Origin: a virus | Length of the DNA: 34,623 nucleotides | Virus record (IMG/VR): IMGVR_UViG_3300047560_000218 | Span: 1-34,623 of that record | Direction: 5' to 3' (one strand) | In this document: positions 1 to 7,979 of the stretch, piece after piece | Numbering within the stretch: position 1 is the stretch's first letter | Layout: the number at the start of each line of letters is the position of its first letter | Program-made: the position numbers and the translations under genes | The notes under the pieces: generated by a model | What the model saw: the letters and a program-made list of their open reading frames with translations, nothing else | Told to the model about the DNA's origin: nothing | Databases searched by the model: none

Positions 1-995
1 ACAACAGCACAAAAACATATACAACAGGTGCAACTACAACAACATATTCTACAGCAAATACAGACGGAAGCTCTGTTAACTGGGCTATTAACTGCGGAAC
101 TACCTATTACTATGGCTTTTATGTAACTGCTGGATCTAGACTTTGCTTTGCTCGTGGTGGAACCACTGGAAACATCTATATTAATGGTACAGCAAGCTCT
201 TCTTTTACAAACTCTACACTTTCTGGTCAGGTATCACAAAGAAGTACTGCTAGTGCCCCAGGAACACCAACCGCAAGTAACATATCTCACACATCAGCAA
301 CCCTGACGTGGACACAGCCCACAGATGATGGACATACATTAACAACTGGTGCATGGAACAATGCTAACGTAACTGGTTGGCGAATTAACTATAAGAAAAG
401 TACAGATTCGGCATGGACTCCATATACTGGAGATGTTGCTGGAAAAATTAATCCATCTTCTGCTACATACAATTCTGGTGCAGGTACTTACTCATATACC
501 GTAACTGGGTTGAAGCCAGGAACATCATACGACTTTCAGGTAGCAGCCCTTACAAAAGCTTCGGATGCATGGAATACAGACTATTCTTCAATTACTGCTG
601 TTGTTGGTGTTAGAAGCGGTACGCTAACACTAAAGACACTGGGTGGAGTATATAGTGCTGGAACATGGAACCCAATTAAAAATGTTACGTATAAAGTATT
701 CAGTGGATCTACTTCAGTTAGCACAACATACAGCACTGGAAACCCACTGATATCAGCAACTCTAAACAGTCCAGGTATAGCATTAAAGTCTGGAGACACA
801 ATCATAATATCTGGAGCTTCGGCATCATGGGTAAACGGAACTTGGACCGTTAATACAGTGACAAGCAATACAGCGTTCACATTTGCTGGTGGAACACCAA
901 CTACAACTGGTGGATCGACTGGAACACTGTCATCTGCAACAAGAGATGCAACGGTCAAAGTCTGGAATGGAACTTCCTGGGCAACATATTTCTAG
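1..995 (+). CDS. Tail protein with fibronectin type III domain (5' end missing)
   Basis: The reading frame is open from base 3 and ends at TAG 993-995, so the gene begins before the window; about 330 codons are visible. It is rich in Thr, Ser, Gly and Asn with little charge, typical of a beta-structured fibre or minor tail protein. An FN3-like domain spans about residues 83-200 of the visible part: it opens with Pro-Gly-Thr-Pro, has LTWTQP in the B strand, and shows the usual YTVTGLKPGTSYDFQVAA signature. After it comes a beta module (KSGDTIIISG ... NGTWTVNTV) of a type also found in two later tail genes. It ends in KVWNGTSWATYF. It probably lies on the outside of the tail and contacts the host surface. 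The product class is well supported; the exact role (fibre, tail tip or accessory adhesin) is inference. Confidence 0.75.
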   Translation, partial: NSTKTYTTGATTTTYSTANTDGSSVNWAINCGTTYYYGFYVTAGSRLCFARGGTTGNIYINGTASSSFTNSTLSGQVSQRSTASAPGTPTASNISHTSATLTWTQPTDDGHTLTTGAWNNANVTGWRINYKKSTDSAWTPYTGDVAGKINPSSATYNSGAGTYSYTVTGLKPGTSYDFQVAALTKASDAWNTDYSSITAVVGVRSGTLTLKTLGGVYSAGTWNPIKNVTYKVFSGSTSVSTTYSTGNPLISATLNSPGIALKSGDTIIISGASASWVNGTWTVNTVTSNTAFTFAGGTPTTTGGSTGTLSSATRDATVKVWNGTSWATYF

Positions 996-1005
996 TAAGT
1001 ATCTA

Positions 1006-1014
1006 TGCTAAAAT
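1006..1014 (+). promoter_or_regulatory. Extended -10 promoter (TGCTAAAAT)
   Basis: TGC TAAAAT lies in the 33-base gap before the 1029 gene and matches the TGn-TATAAT family seen across the window with one mismatch. No -35 box is seen. The expected start near 1021 would leave an 8-base leader, cutting into the AGGTG ribosome site at 1020-1024. Confidence 0.5.
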
Positions 1015-1028
1015 AGATTAGGTGAAAA

Positions 1029-4000
1029 ATGTCTAGTCCGTCCAATCTATATGCCGAAAAGGTATTTGCAGAGTACCCACTTGAATTGTGGTCTCTTGAC
1101 GATGCCACAGACTACGTGTCGTTAATTACAGAATCTCAAAGAAATATTACTACAGGCTGGACAGTATCAAGAACTGGAATTGGCTCTACATCAGTATCAG
1201 TAACAAATGTAACCTCAACATTTGCAGAAGAAGATGCACCAATTCAAACATCTGGAATTTATAAAGTTTTGACACAACCAGCAGGAACTTTTACATCCAA
1301 CCCAGCTACAATCACACTAACAAGTGATACAACATTTGATCTAGGTCTTGAAACAGAATTCGCCATTGGGCTATCAACTCTGGCAAGTCCAAACACTACA
1401 GGAATTAGAGTTGGATACAAGGTTGGGTCCTCAGAAGTAGAGTGGTCTTCTTCATATAAAACAAAAGATTTTGTGTGGAGTGCAATTAGTCACACATTTT
1501 CACTAGCAGAGCCATTACCAGGACCAGCCAACATTGTTATAGAAATATCATTTTCATATTCTGGAACAAATGGTTCTCAATATATTTTTTATTTCAATGG
1601 AATTTCTGTCGGTATTAGATCAGAAGAGTTCTACGCAACATCAACTGGTATCATTCCAATTGAGAAGCCCATATCTTTTCCAATAACAGACTCTTCTGTT
1701 ATGGTATACCCAGCAAATCCGTACAGCCTATCTGACAACTATGGTTACTATACAGTTGATAATGGTTCTATCTTAAGAGCAAGAAACTCAACTATCCCCC
1801 TTGTATATGGAGCATCAAATTCTACAATTCTTTCAAAGGCTGACAATGGAAATCCATCACTTGTAATTCCTGGTCAAGGTTTATTCAATGATTCTGGGAA
1901 AGGCTTTATTAGAACTATGGAATGCTGGATAAGGCTTAATTCATCTGGGTCAGAATATAGAAGAATTATCGGACCTGTGTCTTCATCTACAAATGGACTT
2001 TATGTTCATGGACCATTTATGTCACTTAAAGTTGGAGATGCCATTGGCTCATACTTTGTTGGTGAGTGGTCAAGACCAATGCTTATTCAAATTATCATAC
2101 AAGAAAAAACGGTATCCTTAAAGGTAAACGCAGAAACTGTAATAACTCTAGACGTAGAAGTTAAGAATGAATCACTTGAGCCAAGCACAAATGATTGGAT
2201 TGGGTTTTATGCCTATGATGATGTAACTGAATTTGAGGTTGACTGTATTGCAATCTATCCATATGTTGTTTCAGACAAAGTAGCAAAGAAAAGATATGTA
2301 TATGGTCAGGGAGTCGTTCTTCCAGAATCTACCAATACATCTTATGGTGGATCATCAATAGTTATTGACTATAGCTTTGCAGACTATGACAAGAACCACT
2401 CATTCCCAAAGAATACGCCATGGTCAAGTGGTATTGTTCAAAATCTTTTTGCAGACAAAGAAAGAATAGGATTCAATAACTATTCAATTCCATCATCAAA
2501 CTTTGGAAAGAACACATACGATGAATGGCTATCTGTTATGCAAAATGTTGAGCAAGACACAGAGATGACAGATATTGGTCGTGCAGCATTCTATATGAAA
2601 CCAACATACTATCTTGATGGTGGAACAGTCTCAGTATTTGACTTGGGGAATCCATACTTCTATATGCAAAATCTAGATATGTTGACTAACTCACGAGTGT
2701 CTGGCATAAGCGTTATATTTAAAAACAACTCTGCGATATCAGATACCGACCTACAAACACTAATTTACATTGAGGACTATTTAACACTAAAGTCTTTTGA
2801 GATTTGTGCCTCAAGTGAAGACATCATATATCTATTAAATGGTGTTGAGATTGAAAGACGGCATGTGAGGGATGCTGAAGATCCAACAATCAAAGCAGTT
2901 GCAGGAATAAACATCGATTTATTTAGAAATATATCTTCCGATGCGTTCTCATTTTTCTCAGACCTGTCAAGACTAAGACTTTATATTGGTGGAAAGCCAG
3001 GTACATTCAATACATTTACTGGACCATTATACGAAATTTCACTAATGTCATCATTAGATGTGTCAAAGATTAGCTCCTCATTTGATTCAGACGGATACGC
3101 TACACATACAGAAGTTTCTGAGTTTGAAACTCTTATTCCAGCATATAAGTTGGTTGGAACATCAACATTGGGCACATTCAATCTTGACATTTCGTCAAGT
3201 GGTTACTGGGAAGACTACACCCCAATGACAATATTTAAGAAGGAACTAACACTTGAAGATGGAACCACTTTAGAAGATGTTTCAATGCTTCAAGTGAATG
3301 TTGACTATCCAACTGTTCCTCCAGGTGCAACAACATATGACACCAGTAACTCTTATGCAAGATTCTATGTGGCATTTCAAAATGCTTCGGATGGAATTGT
3401 TATGACATCTGGTAGAACTGACGTATCTGCAAAAAGCAATGGAGTAGTAATTCCAGGTGTTGACTGGGAAACAGAGAGATACGAAATCGTTGACGGTATG
3501 GTGATTGCACTCCCTGACCATGATGACGTTGATGACCTTATTCTTATTTATAGCATGGAAATAAAATCATCAAGCATATCAACAACACCAGTTATTATTA
3601 GATCGTTTGAGATTTGTTCACTAACATTTGATGAACAAACTTTGAGACCAATTGGTACAAAATATGGTACAAAGATTTATCCATTTAAAGAGATTGAGGA
3701 TGAGTCATATGTTTCATCAAAGGACAATTACTTCAAAATATATAAAGGAACAACACCATATCTATATCTAACATCAAAGACAGGAGTATCTGTTGTTGGA
3801 GACATTAAGTCACCAACAGACCAGGACTACGTTCACAGAGGAATTGTGGCAATCATCAATCAAGACTTGGCACAAAACTATGACATTAGTTCTATTATGA
3901 TGTCAGTGAGATATCAGGATAAATATTTCCCAACCACAAAGACACCTGTATTTGAAATTGAGGGTCACATATTTGATGAGGGTACTATTAAGAATGCATA

Positions 4001-4598
4001 CCTAAGATTCTACATTCAGTCAGTAAACCAAGATAATACTCGTGGACGACTATTCTGCGAAGCAAGTATTAGTCAAGGATCTTTCTCAGCATATGAAAAT
4101 ATTGTTTATTACTGGAATGGCAACATTGTTGGTTATCCACAAATGTCCAGTGGTGAGTGGGGAATGCTTGCAATATCATTTACAAACTTTATAAAGTTCC
4201 CAGCAGTTTCTGGGACATTCGAAATTCTTGGAAAACTTCTAGTTGACAACGTTTCAGTCTATAAGATTTCAGAAACCACAGCATCATCATCTACAACAAT
4301 TAATACCTGGAATACAGCCCTATATGGTTCTGGAACATGGGGGCTAGTACTTGATACAGATGGTACGGAGACACCAACCAATGACCCAGCAGACGACAAC
4401 CTATGGTTTAATACATATTCTATTGTCAAAACATCTACAAAACCAGTAGATCAGACAGAAATTTATCGTTCATACCTAGGAACTAACAAGATTATCGTTG
4501 ACACTACTGATAGTAATATAGCAATTCGTCCAGAGTCTTGTGAATATGTTATCTATAATGCAGTAGAATGGAAAACTTCTGTACTAGATGCTCTATAG
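1029..4598 (+). CDS. Large tail fibre / adhesin-like minor tail protein with LamG-like domain
   Basis: This 1189-residue protein starts at ATG 1029, with AGGTG five bases upstream, and ends at TAG 4596-4598. The N-terminus (SNLYAEKVFAEYPLELWSLDD) looks like an actinophage tail-fibre opening, and the rest is beta-rich with few charged runs. A concanavalin A/LamG-like sandwich can be traced at about residues 265-425, with MECWIRL, GLYVHGPFMSLKVGD and a late VDCIAIYPY strand. Such domains bind carbohydrate or host surface. More sandwich-like repeats follow (for example DNVSVYKIS near the C-terminus). Arg is coded mainly by AGA, unlike the capsid genes. The gene sits directly before the head genes, not after the tail hub. 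Receptor binding is inferred from domain type, not shown. Confidence 0.7.
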   Translation: MSSPSNLYAEKVFAEYPLELWSLDDATDYVSLITESQRNITTGWTVSRTGIGSTSVSVTNVTSTFAEEDAPIQTSGIYKVLTQPAGTFTSNPATITLTSDTTFDLGLETEFAIGLSTLASPNTTGIRVGYKVGSSEVEWSSSYKTKDFVWSAISHTFSLAEPLPGPANIVIEISFSYSGTNGSQYIFYFNGISVGIRSEEFYATSTGIIPIEKPISFPITDSSVMVYPANPYSLSDNYGYYTVDNGSILRARNSTIPLVYGASNSTILSKADNGNPSLVIPGQGLFNDSGKGFIRTMECWIRLNSSGSEYRRIIGPVSSSTNGLYVHGPFMSLKVGDAIGSYFVGEWSRPMLIQIIIQEKTVSLKVNAETVITLDVEVKNESLEPSTNDWIGFYAYDDVTEFEVDCIAIYPYVVSDKVAKKRYVYGQGVVLPESTNTSYGGSSIVIDYSFADYDKNHSFPKNTPWSSGIVQNLFADKERIGFNNYSIPSSNFGKNTYDEWLSVMQNVEQDTEMTDIGRAAFYMKPTYYLDGGTVSVFDLGNPYFYMQNLDMLTNSRVSGISVIFKNNSAISDTDLQTLIYIEDYLTLKSFEICASSEDIIYLLNGVEIERRHVRDAEDPTIKAVAGINIDLFRNISSDAFSFFSDLSRLRLYIGGKPGTFNTFTGPLYEISLMSSLDVSKISSSFDSDGYATHTEVSEFETLIPAYKLVGTSTLGTFNLDISSSGYWEDYTPMTIFKKELTLEDGTTLEDVSMLQVNVDYPTVPPGATTYDTSNSYARFYVAFQNASDGIVMTSGRTDVSAKSNGVVIPGVDWETERYEIVDGMVIALPDHDDVDDLILIYSMEIKSSSISTTPVIIRSFEICSLTFDEQTLRPIGTKYGTKIYPFKEIEDESYVSSKDNYFKIYKGTTPYLYLTSKTGVSVVGDIKSPTDQDYVHRGIVAIINQDLAQNYDISSIMMSVRYQDKYFPTTKTPVFEIEGHIFDEGTIKNAYLRFYIQSVNQDNTRGRLFCEASISQGSFSAYENIVYYWNGNIVGYPQMSSGEWGMLAISFTNFIKFPAVSGTFEILGKLLVDNVSVYKISETTASSSTTINTWNTALYGSGTWGLVLDTDGTETPTNDPADDNLWFNTYSIVKTSTKPVDQTEIYRSYLGTNKIIVDTTDSNIAIRPESCEYVIYNAVEWKTSVLDAL

Positions 4599-4610
4599 TA
4601 TGGTATACTA
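4596..4610. repeat. Inverted repeat TAGTAT-GGT-ATACTA over a -10 box
   Basis: A perfect 6-base inverted repeat with a 3-base spacer covers the stop codon of the fibre gene (TAG 4596-4598) and the -10 element 4604-4609. It may be an operator or may just follow from the AT-rich promoter sequence. Confidence 0.35.
4601..4609 (+). promoter_or_regulatory. Extended -10 promoter for a leaderless gene (TGGTATACT)
   Basis: TGG TATACT is an extended -10. ATG 4617 begins 7 bases after it, at the expected transcription start, and no Shine-Dalgarno sequence precedes that ATG. A leaderless transcript is therefore likely. No -35 box is visible. Confidence 0.6.
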
Positions 4611-4616
4611 GTGGTT

Positions 4617-4988
4617 ATGGATAAAGTATTAAACGGACCACTTGGTAAAACTCGTGTAAGAGTTATAGAGGAGAAGTTCTCCGATGCAGGTATTTATGTA
4701 TGGCAGTTGCCTTCAGGTAAGTACTTCACAGATGGCGAGGGTAACGCATTGAGCATTGAGTCAATGATTAACGATACCGCCAAGATTAAAGAATTAACAG
4801 AAGCAGCAGCATACTACGGTCAGCCAGATGGCAAGCCAGTATTCTTCTCAAACGTTCGTAAGATTTCAGATGAAGAGTATAGCGAACAGCAAGATCGAAT
4901 GGCACAGGGATTTATCCCATCAGAGAACGACCTAGGTGCTCTGATTGCTGCAAAGGCTACATATGATAAGTACGGAAGTGAAGACTAA
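4617..4988 (+). CDS. Small pre-portal protein of unknown function
   Basis: The product is 123 residues, ending at TAA 4986-4988, whose last A is the first base of the portal ATG. ATG 4617 was chosen over the in-frame GTG at 4611 because it lies 7 bases after TATACT and neither start has a ribosome site. The sequence is mixed alpha/beta: a basic N-terminal strand region (KTRVRVIEEKF), WQLPSGKYFTDGEGNAL, then helices with many Glu, Lys and Ala, and an acidic C-terminus. No signal peptide or membrane segment is seen. No family or motif was recognised. Its translational overlap with the portal suggests a role in head assembly or packaging, but that is inference only. Confidence 0.7.
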   Translation: MDKVLNGPLGKTRVRVIEEKFSDAGIYVWQLPSGKYFTDGEGNALSIESMINDTAKIKELTEAAAYYGQPDGKPVFFSNVRKISDEEYSEQQDRMAQGFIPSENDLGALIAAKATYDKYGSED

Positions 4989-6601
4989 TGACAGAACTTG
5001 CTAGAATTCCAATTAAGGATGACTCATTTCTAAAGGGTGAACTCAATGACCCCTCAGCAGAGTTTAAAGCTATGGACCCATTCAACAAAGACTGGAATGA
5101 GGTTCGTAAGTATTCGGGTATTGAACAAAACTTCAAGAGACGTGCAGACAGACTATTTGAAAAACAGCAGATGTCAGATGCCTATATGGATTCAGCTAAT
5201 GCGGTTCAGGGCGGTAGAGAAGACGCAAAGTCAAAAGCTATTAATCCTGGTGTAGTATACAGAAATGCTTACGGTCTATTTGATGTCATTACTCCACCAT
5301 ACAACCTAAATGAACTTGCCAATTACTACGACACATCATTCGCTAACCACGCTGCTATTGATGCAAAGGTTGAGAACACTGTCGGTCTTGGTTATGACTT
5401 TGTAGTTTCAAAAAATACACTTATGAAGCTTGAGGATGTTAGCGACCAAGAGAAGCTTGATAAGGCTCGTAAGAAGATTGAACGCCTAAAGATTCAGTTG
5501 CGTGACTGGCTAGAAAGCCTTAATGATGATGAAAGCTTTACCAGCGTACTTGAAAAGGTAATGACAGATGTCAACGCAACTGGAAACGGCTATATTGAAA
5601 TTGGTCGTACCATAAAGGGTGAGATTGGTTATGTAGGTCACATTCCATCTACCACAATGCGTGTACGTCGTCTACACGATGGTTTTGTCCAGATGATTGG
5701 TAACAAGGTTACATACTTCCGTAACTTTGGTGCTACCAATCCAAACCCAATTACTGGAGATAAGCGTCCTAATGAGATTATTCACATTAAGGAATACTCT
5801 CCACTAAATACTTTCTATGGTGTTCCAGACGTTATTGCTGCTATGCCAGCACTGATTGGTGACTCACTTGCAGCACAGTACAATATTGACTATTTCCAAA
5901 ACAAGGCTGTGCCACGCTACATTGTAACCCTTAAGGGGGCACAGCTATCTGCGGATGCCGAAGACAAACTGTTCCGCTTCCTACAGACAGGTCTTAAGGG
6001 TCAGAACCACAGAACTCTTTACATCCCACTTCCAGGAGACTCAGATACAAATAAGGTTGAGTTTAAGATGGATCCAATTGAAAATGGGGTACAGGAGGCA
6101 TCATTCAATGACTATCGTGTACGCAACCGTGACGACATTCTGATTGCTCACCAGGTTCCACTATCTAAGATTGGTGGTGGCGACGCTTCTGCTGTTGCTG
6201 CAGCTATTGCACAAGACCGCACATTCAAGGAACAGGTAACTCGTCCAGAGCAGACAAAGCTTGAGAAGATTCTTAACAAGATCATTCGTGAAAAGACTGA
6301 CATTCTTGAAATCAAATTCAATGAACTTACACTTACAGATGAAGTTGCTCAGTCACAGATTCACGAACGCTACATCCGCAACAAGGTTATTACACCTAAC
6401 GAGGTACGTGGAGACCTTGGTCTTCCACAACTTGATGGTGGAGACAAGGTTGTAGAACAGACACCTCGCCAGGTAGCAGATGCAAATGCAAATACTCAGC
6501 AGAATCGTGAAAGAGATGCAGAGAGGACAGCAAACCAATCTGACGGAGAAGCCACAACAAGTGGTAGAAATCCAAAAGGGGAAGGTAGAGCTACCGAATA
6601 A
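4988..6601 (+). CDS. Portal protein
   Basis: This 537-residue protein should form the twelve-subunit ring at one capsid vertex through which DNA enters and leaves and to which the tail joins. It resembles PBSX/HK97-type portals: a middle region with EIIHIKEYSPLNTFYGVP (about residues 265-282), followed by a helical stretch (SLAAQYNIDYFQNKAVPRYI) and the later VPLSKIGGGDASAVAAA. Length fits the family. The last 50 residues are hydrophilic and low in complexity (QQNRERDAERT). The start overlaps the preceding stop by one base. Arg codons shift from AGA in the first quarter to CGT/CGC later. The large terminase is not in the window and probably lies upstream. The identification is strong. Confidence 0.9.
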   Translation: MTELARIPIKDDSFLKGELNDPSAEFKAMDPFNKDWNEVRKYSGIEQNFKRRADRLFEKQQMSDAYMDSANAVQGGREDAKSKAINPGVVYRNAYGLFDVITPPYNLNELANYYDTSFANHAAIDAKVENTVGLGYDFVVSKNTLMKLEDVSDQEKLDKARKKIERLKIQLRDWLESLNDDESFTSVLEKVMTDVNATGNGYIEIGRTIKGEIGYVGHIPSTTMRVRRLHDGFVQMIGNKVTYFRNFGATNPNPITGDKRPNEIIHIKEYSPLNTFYGVPDVIAAMPALIGDSLAAQYNIDYFQNKAVPRYIVTLKGAQLSADAEDKLFRFLQTGLKGQNHRTLYIPLPGDSDTNKVEFKMDPIENGVQEASFNDYRVRNRDDILIAHQVPLSKIGGGDASAVAAAIAQDRTFKEQVTRPEQTKLEKILNKIIREKTDILEIKFNELTLTDEVAQSQIHERYIRNKVITPNEVRGDLGLPQLDGGDKVVEQTPRQVADANANTQQNRERDAERTANQSDGEATTSGRNPKGEGRATE

Positions 6602-6611
6602 CAAAAAAGTG

Positions 6612-6620
6612 TGCTATAAT
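6612..6620 (+). promoter_or_regulatory. Extended -10 promoter (TGCTATAAT)
   Basis: This is an exact TGC-TATAAT in the gap after the portal gene, with no -35 box at 16-18 bases. The predicted start near 6627 gives a leader of about 41 bases before the protease gene. A second -10 lies downstream at 6653-6658. Confidence 0.6.
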
Positions 6621-6627
6621 GAAAACG

Positions 6628-6641
6628 TAACACATTTGTTA
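6628..6641. repeat. Inverted repeat TAACA-CATT-TGTTA
   Basis: A perfect 5-base inverted repeat with a 4-base spacer lies between the two -10 elements ahead of the protease gene. It is too short to be a convincing terminator and has the layout of an operator half-site pair. The low complexity of the region limits confidence. Confidence 0.3.
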
Positions 6642-6652
6642 TAAAAAGGCTC

Positions 6653-6658
6653 TATAAT
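6653..6658 (+). promoter_or_regulatory. -10 element next to the protease start (TATAAT)
   Basis: TATAAT ends 9 bases before ATG 6668 and no ribosome-binding sequence lies between, so a transcript from here would have a 0-3 base leader. It lacks the TG extension and a -35 box. Confidence 0.45.
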
Positions 6659-6667
6659 ATAAATACC

Positions 6668-7948
6668 ATGGTAAATATCGCAAAAGCTCATTTCGACGTA
6701 GACGGAGATAACGTCCGTCTTTCAATGCCGTTCGCTAAAGTGGACGCAGAACGTCGCATTGTCTCTGGCTTTGCCACACTAGACAATGTTGACAAGCAGA
6801 ATGATATTGTAACCCCAGAAGCATCACTAAAGGCATTCTCAAAATTCCGTGGTAACATTCGTGAGATGCACCAGCCATCAGCAATCGGCAAGATGGTTTC
6901 ATTTAAAGAAGACAAGTACTTTGATCCAGAGACTAAGAAGTTCTACTCTGGTATTTTCGTTTCAGCATATATTTCAAAGGGTGCTCAGGATGCTTGGGAG
7001 AAGGTTCTAGATGGAACTTACTCAGGCTTCTCAATTGGCGGTAGAATGAATGACTGTGAAAAAGCTTATGACGAAAAGATGGACAAGGTTGTTCAGATCA
7101 TCAAGGACTACGACCTAGTAGAGCTATCACTAGTTGATAACCCAGCAAACCAGTTTGCAAGCATTCTATCTGTTGAAAAGGTAGACGGTGTTGACACAAT
7201 CACTGGAGATGCCGTAGGAGTAGAGATTGAAAATGTATTCTGGGACAAGGAATCTGGACTAGTAACCATTACAGATGGAGAATCAGCAGTCAGCCCAGTA
7301 TCAGGAATTCCAATGCAAAACATTGGTTTTGTCGAAAAGTCAGATTCTGACAAGGTAGACATGATTAAGTTCTTAGTTGATAGTGCTAAAGGCATTAACG
7401 TTGCTAAGATGACACAGGAGGATAATATGACAGAAGAAAATGTAACTGACGCTCCTGCAACTGAAGAAGTTGTAGAAGAAGTCGCTGTTGTTGAAGAAGT
7501 CGCTCCAGAGGCAGATGCCGTTGTCGAAGCTCCTGCAGAAAGCGTTGAGAAGGCTGCAAAGCCTATGGACGCAGAGGAAGCTGCAGAGGGCGAAGAGGAT
7601 GCTACCGAATCTTCTCAAGATGAGGAAGAAGAAGATGTAGCAAAGAAGTCAGATGAAATCTCTGATCTTAAAAACTCAATTACATCAGCCTTTAGCGAAA
7701 TTCTAGAGGTAGTTAAGGCACAAGCTGCTGAAATTGCCGAGCTAAAGAAATCAGTCGGACACGTATCAGCCCAGATCGTTGATGCAGAAAGCGACTTTAA
7801 TAATCTTGGAAAGCGAATCGATGCTGTAGAGCAAGACACAGCTTTCCGTAAGTCTGGCGATCTCGGAGAGATTGTTCAGGAACCAGCAATGGTTGAAAAA
7901 TCAGTATGGGGCGGACGTTTCCTCACAACATCCGATATACTAAAATAG
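6668..7948 (+). CDS. Prohead protease of XkdF/S78 type, fused to scaffold region
   Basis: This 426-residue protein has a capsid maturation serine protease at about residues 10-175. His68 (REMHQPSAIG) and Ser119/Ser122 (GTYSGFSIGG) are candidate catalytic residues, and the typical closing strand LVELSLVDNPAN runs through 150-161. After a 175-250 linker comes a Glu/Ala/Val-rich acidic segment (about 255-315) and then a coiled-coil segment (SDEISDLKNSITSAF to about residue 395), which is scaffold-like. It should be built into the prohead, guide shell assembly and then cut itself and capsid partners. Arrangement: portal, then protease, then capsid, as in HK97-type phages. An internal ribosome site and ATG at 7427 likely yield the scaffold part alone. 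The protease family is clear; which serine is catalytic is uncertain. Confidence 0.85.
   Translation: MVNIAKAHFDVDGDNVRLSMPFAKVDAERRIVSGFATLDNVDKQNDIVTPEASLKAFSKFRGNIREMHQPSAIGKMVSFKEDKYFDPETKKFYSGIFVSAYISKGAQDAWEKVLDGTYSGFSIGGRMNDCEKAYDEKMDKVVQIIKDYDLVELSLVDNPANQFASILSVEKVDGVDTITGDAVGVEIENVFWDKESGLVTITDGESAVSPVSGIPMQNIGFVEKSDSDKVDMIKFLVDSAKGINVAKMTQEDNMTEENVTDAPATEEVVEEVAVVEEVAPEADAVVEAPAESVEKAAKPMDAEEAAEGEEDATESSQDEEEEDVAKKSDEISDLKNSITSAFSEILEVVKAQAAEIAELKKSVGHVSAQIVDAESDFNNLGKRIDAVEQDTAFRKSGDLGEIVQEPAMVEKSVWGGRFLTTSDILK
7427..7948 (+). CDS. Nested in-frame scaffold protein (internal start within protease gene)
   Basis: Inside the protease gene, AGGAGG (7416-7421) stands 5 bases before ATG 7427, which is in the protease frame (codon 254). 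Initiation there gives a 173-residue protein. It is highly acidic at first (Glu, Val, Ala, Pro) with a predicted coiled coil near its middle (SEILEVVKAQAAEIAELKKS), and it ends in WGGRFLTTSDILK just before the capsid gene. This is the layout of lambda C and Nu3, where the protease C-terminus is also made separately as the scaffold. The ribosome site is better than that of the full-length gene, which has none. Separate expression is inferred from the sequence, not shown. Confidence 0.6.
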   Translation: MTEENVTDAPATEEVVEEVAVVEEVAPEADAVVEAPAESVEKAAKPMDAEEAAEGEEDATESSQDEEEEDVAKKSDEISDLKNSITSAFSEILEVVKAQAAEIAELKKSVGHVSAQIVDAESDFNNLGKRIDAVEQDTAFRKSGDLGEIVQEPAMVEKSVWGGRFLTTSDILK

Positions 7949-7979
7949 TAAAAAACAAAAATTCATGGAGGTGAAAATA

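Noticed and set aside
7936-7946. TATACT/TAAAAT before the capsid gene as a promoter
   Set aside because: It has no TG extension and no -35 box; kept only as a weak possibility in the capsid entry.
7965-7979. Upstream ATG for the major capsid protein
   Set aside because: Its first codons are the GGAGGTG ribosome site of ATG 7980, which is the better start.
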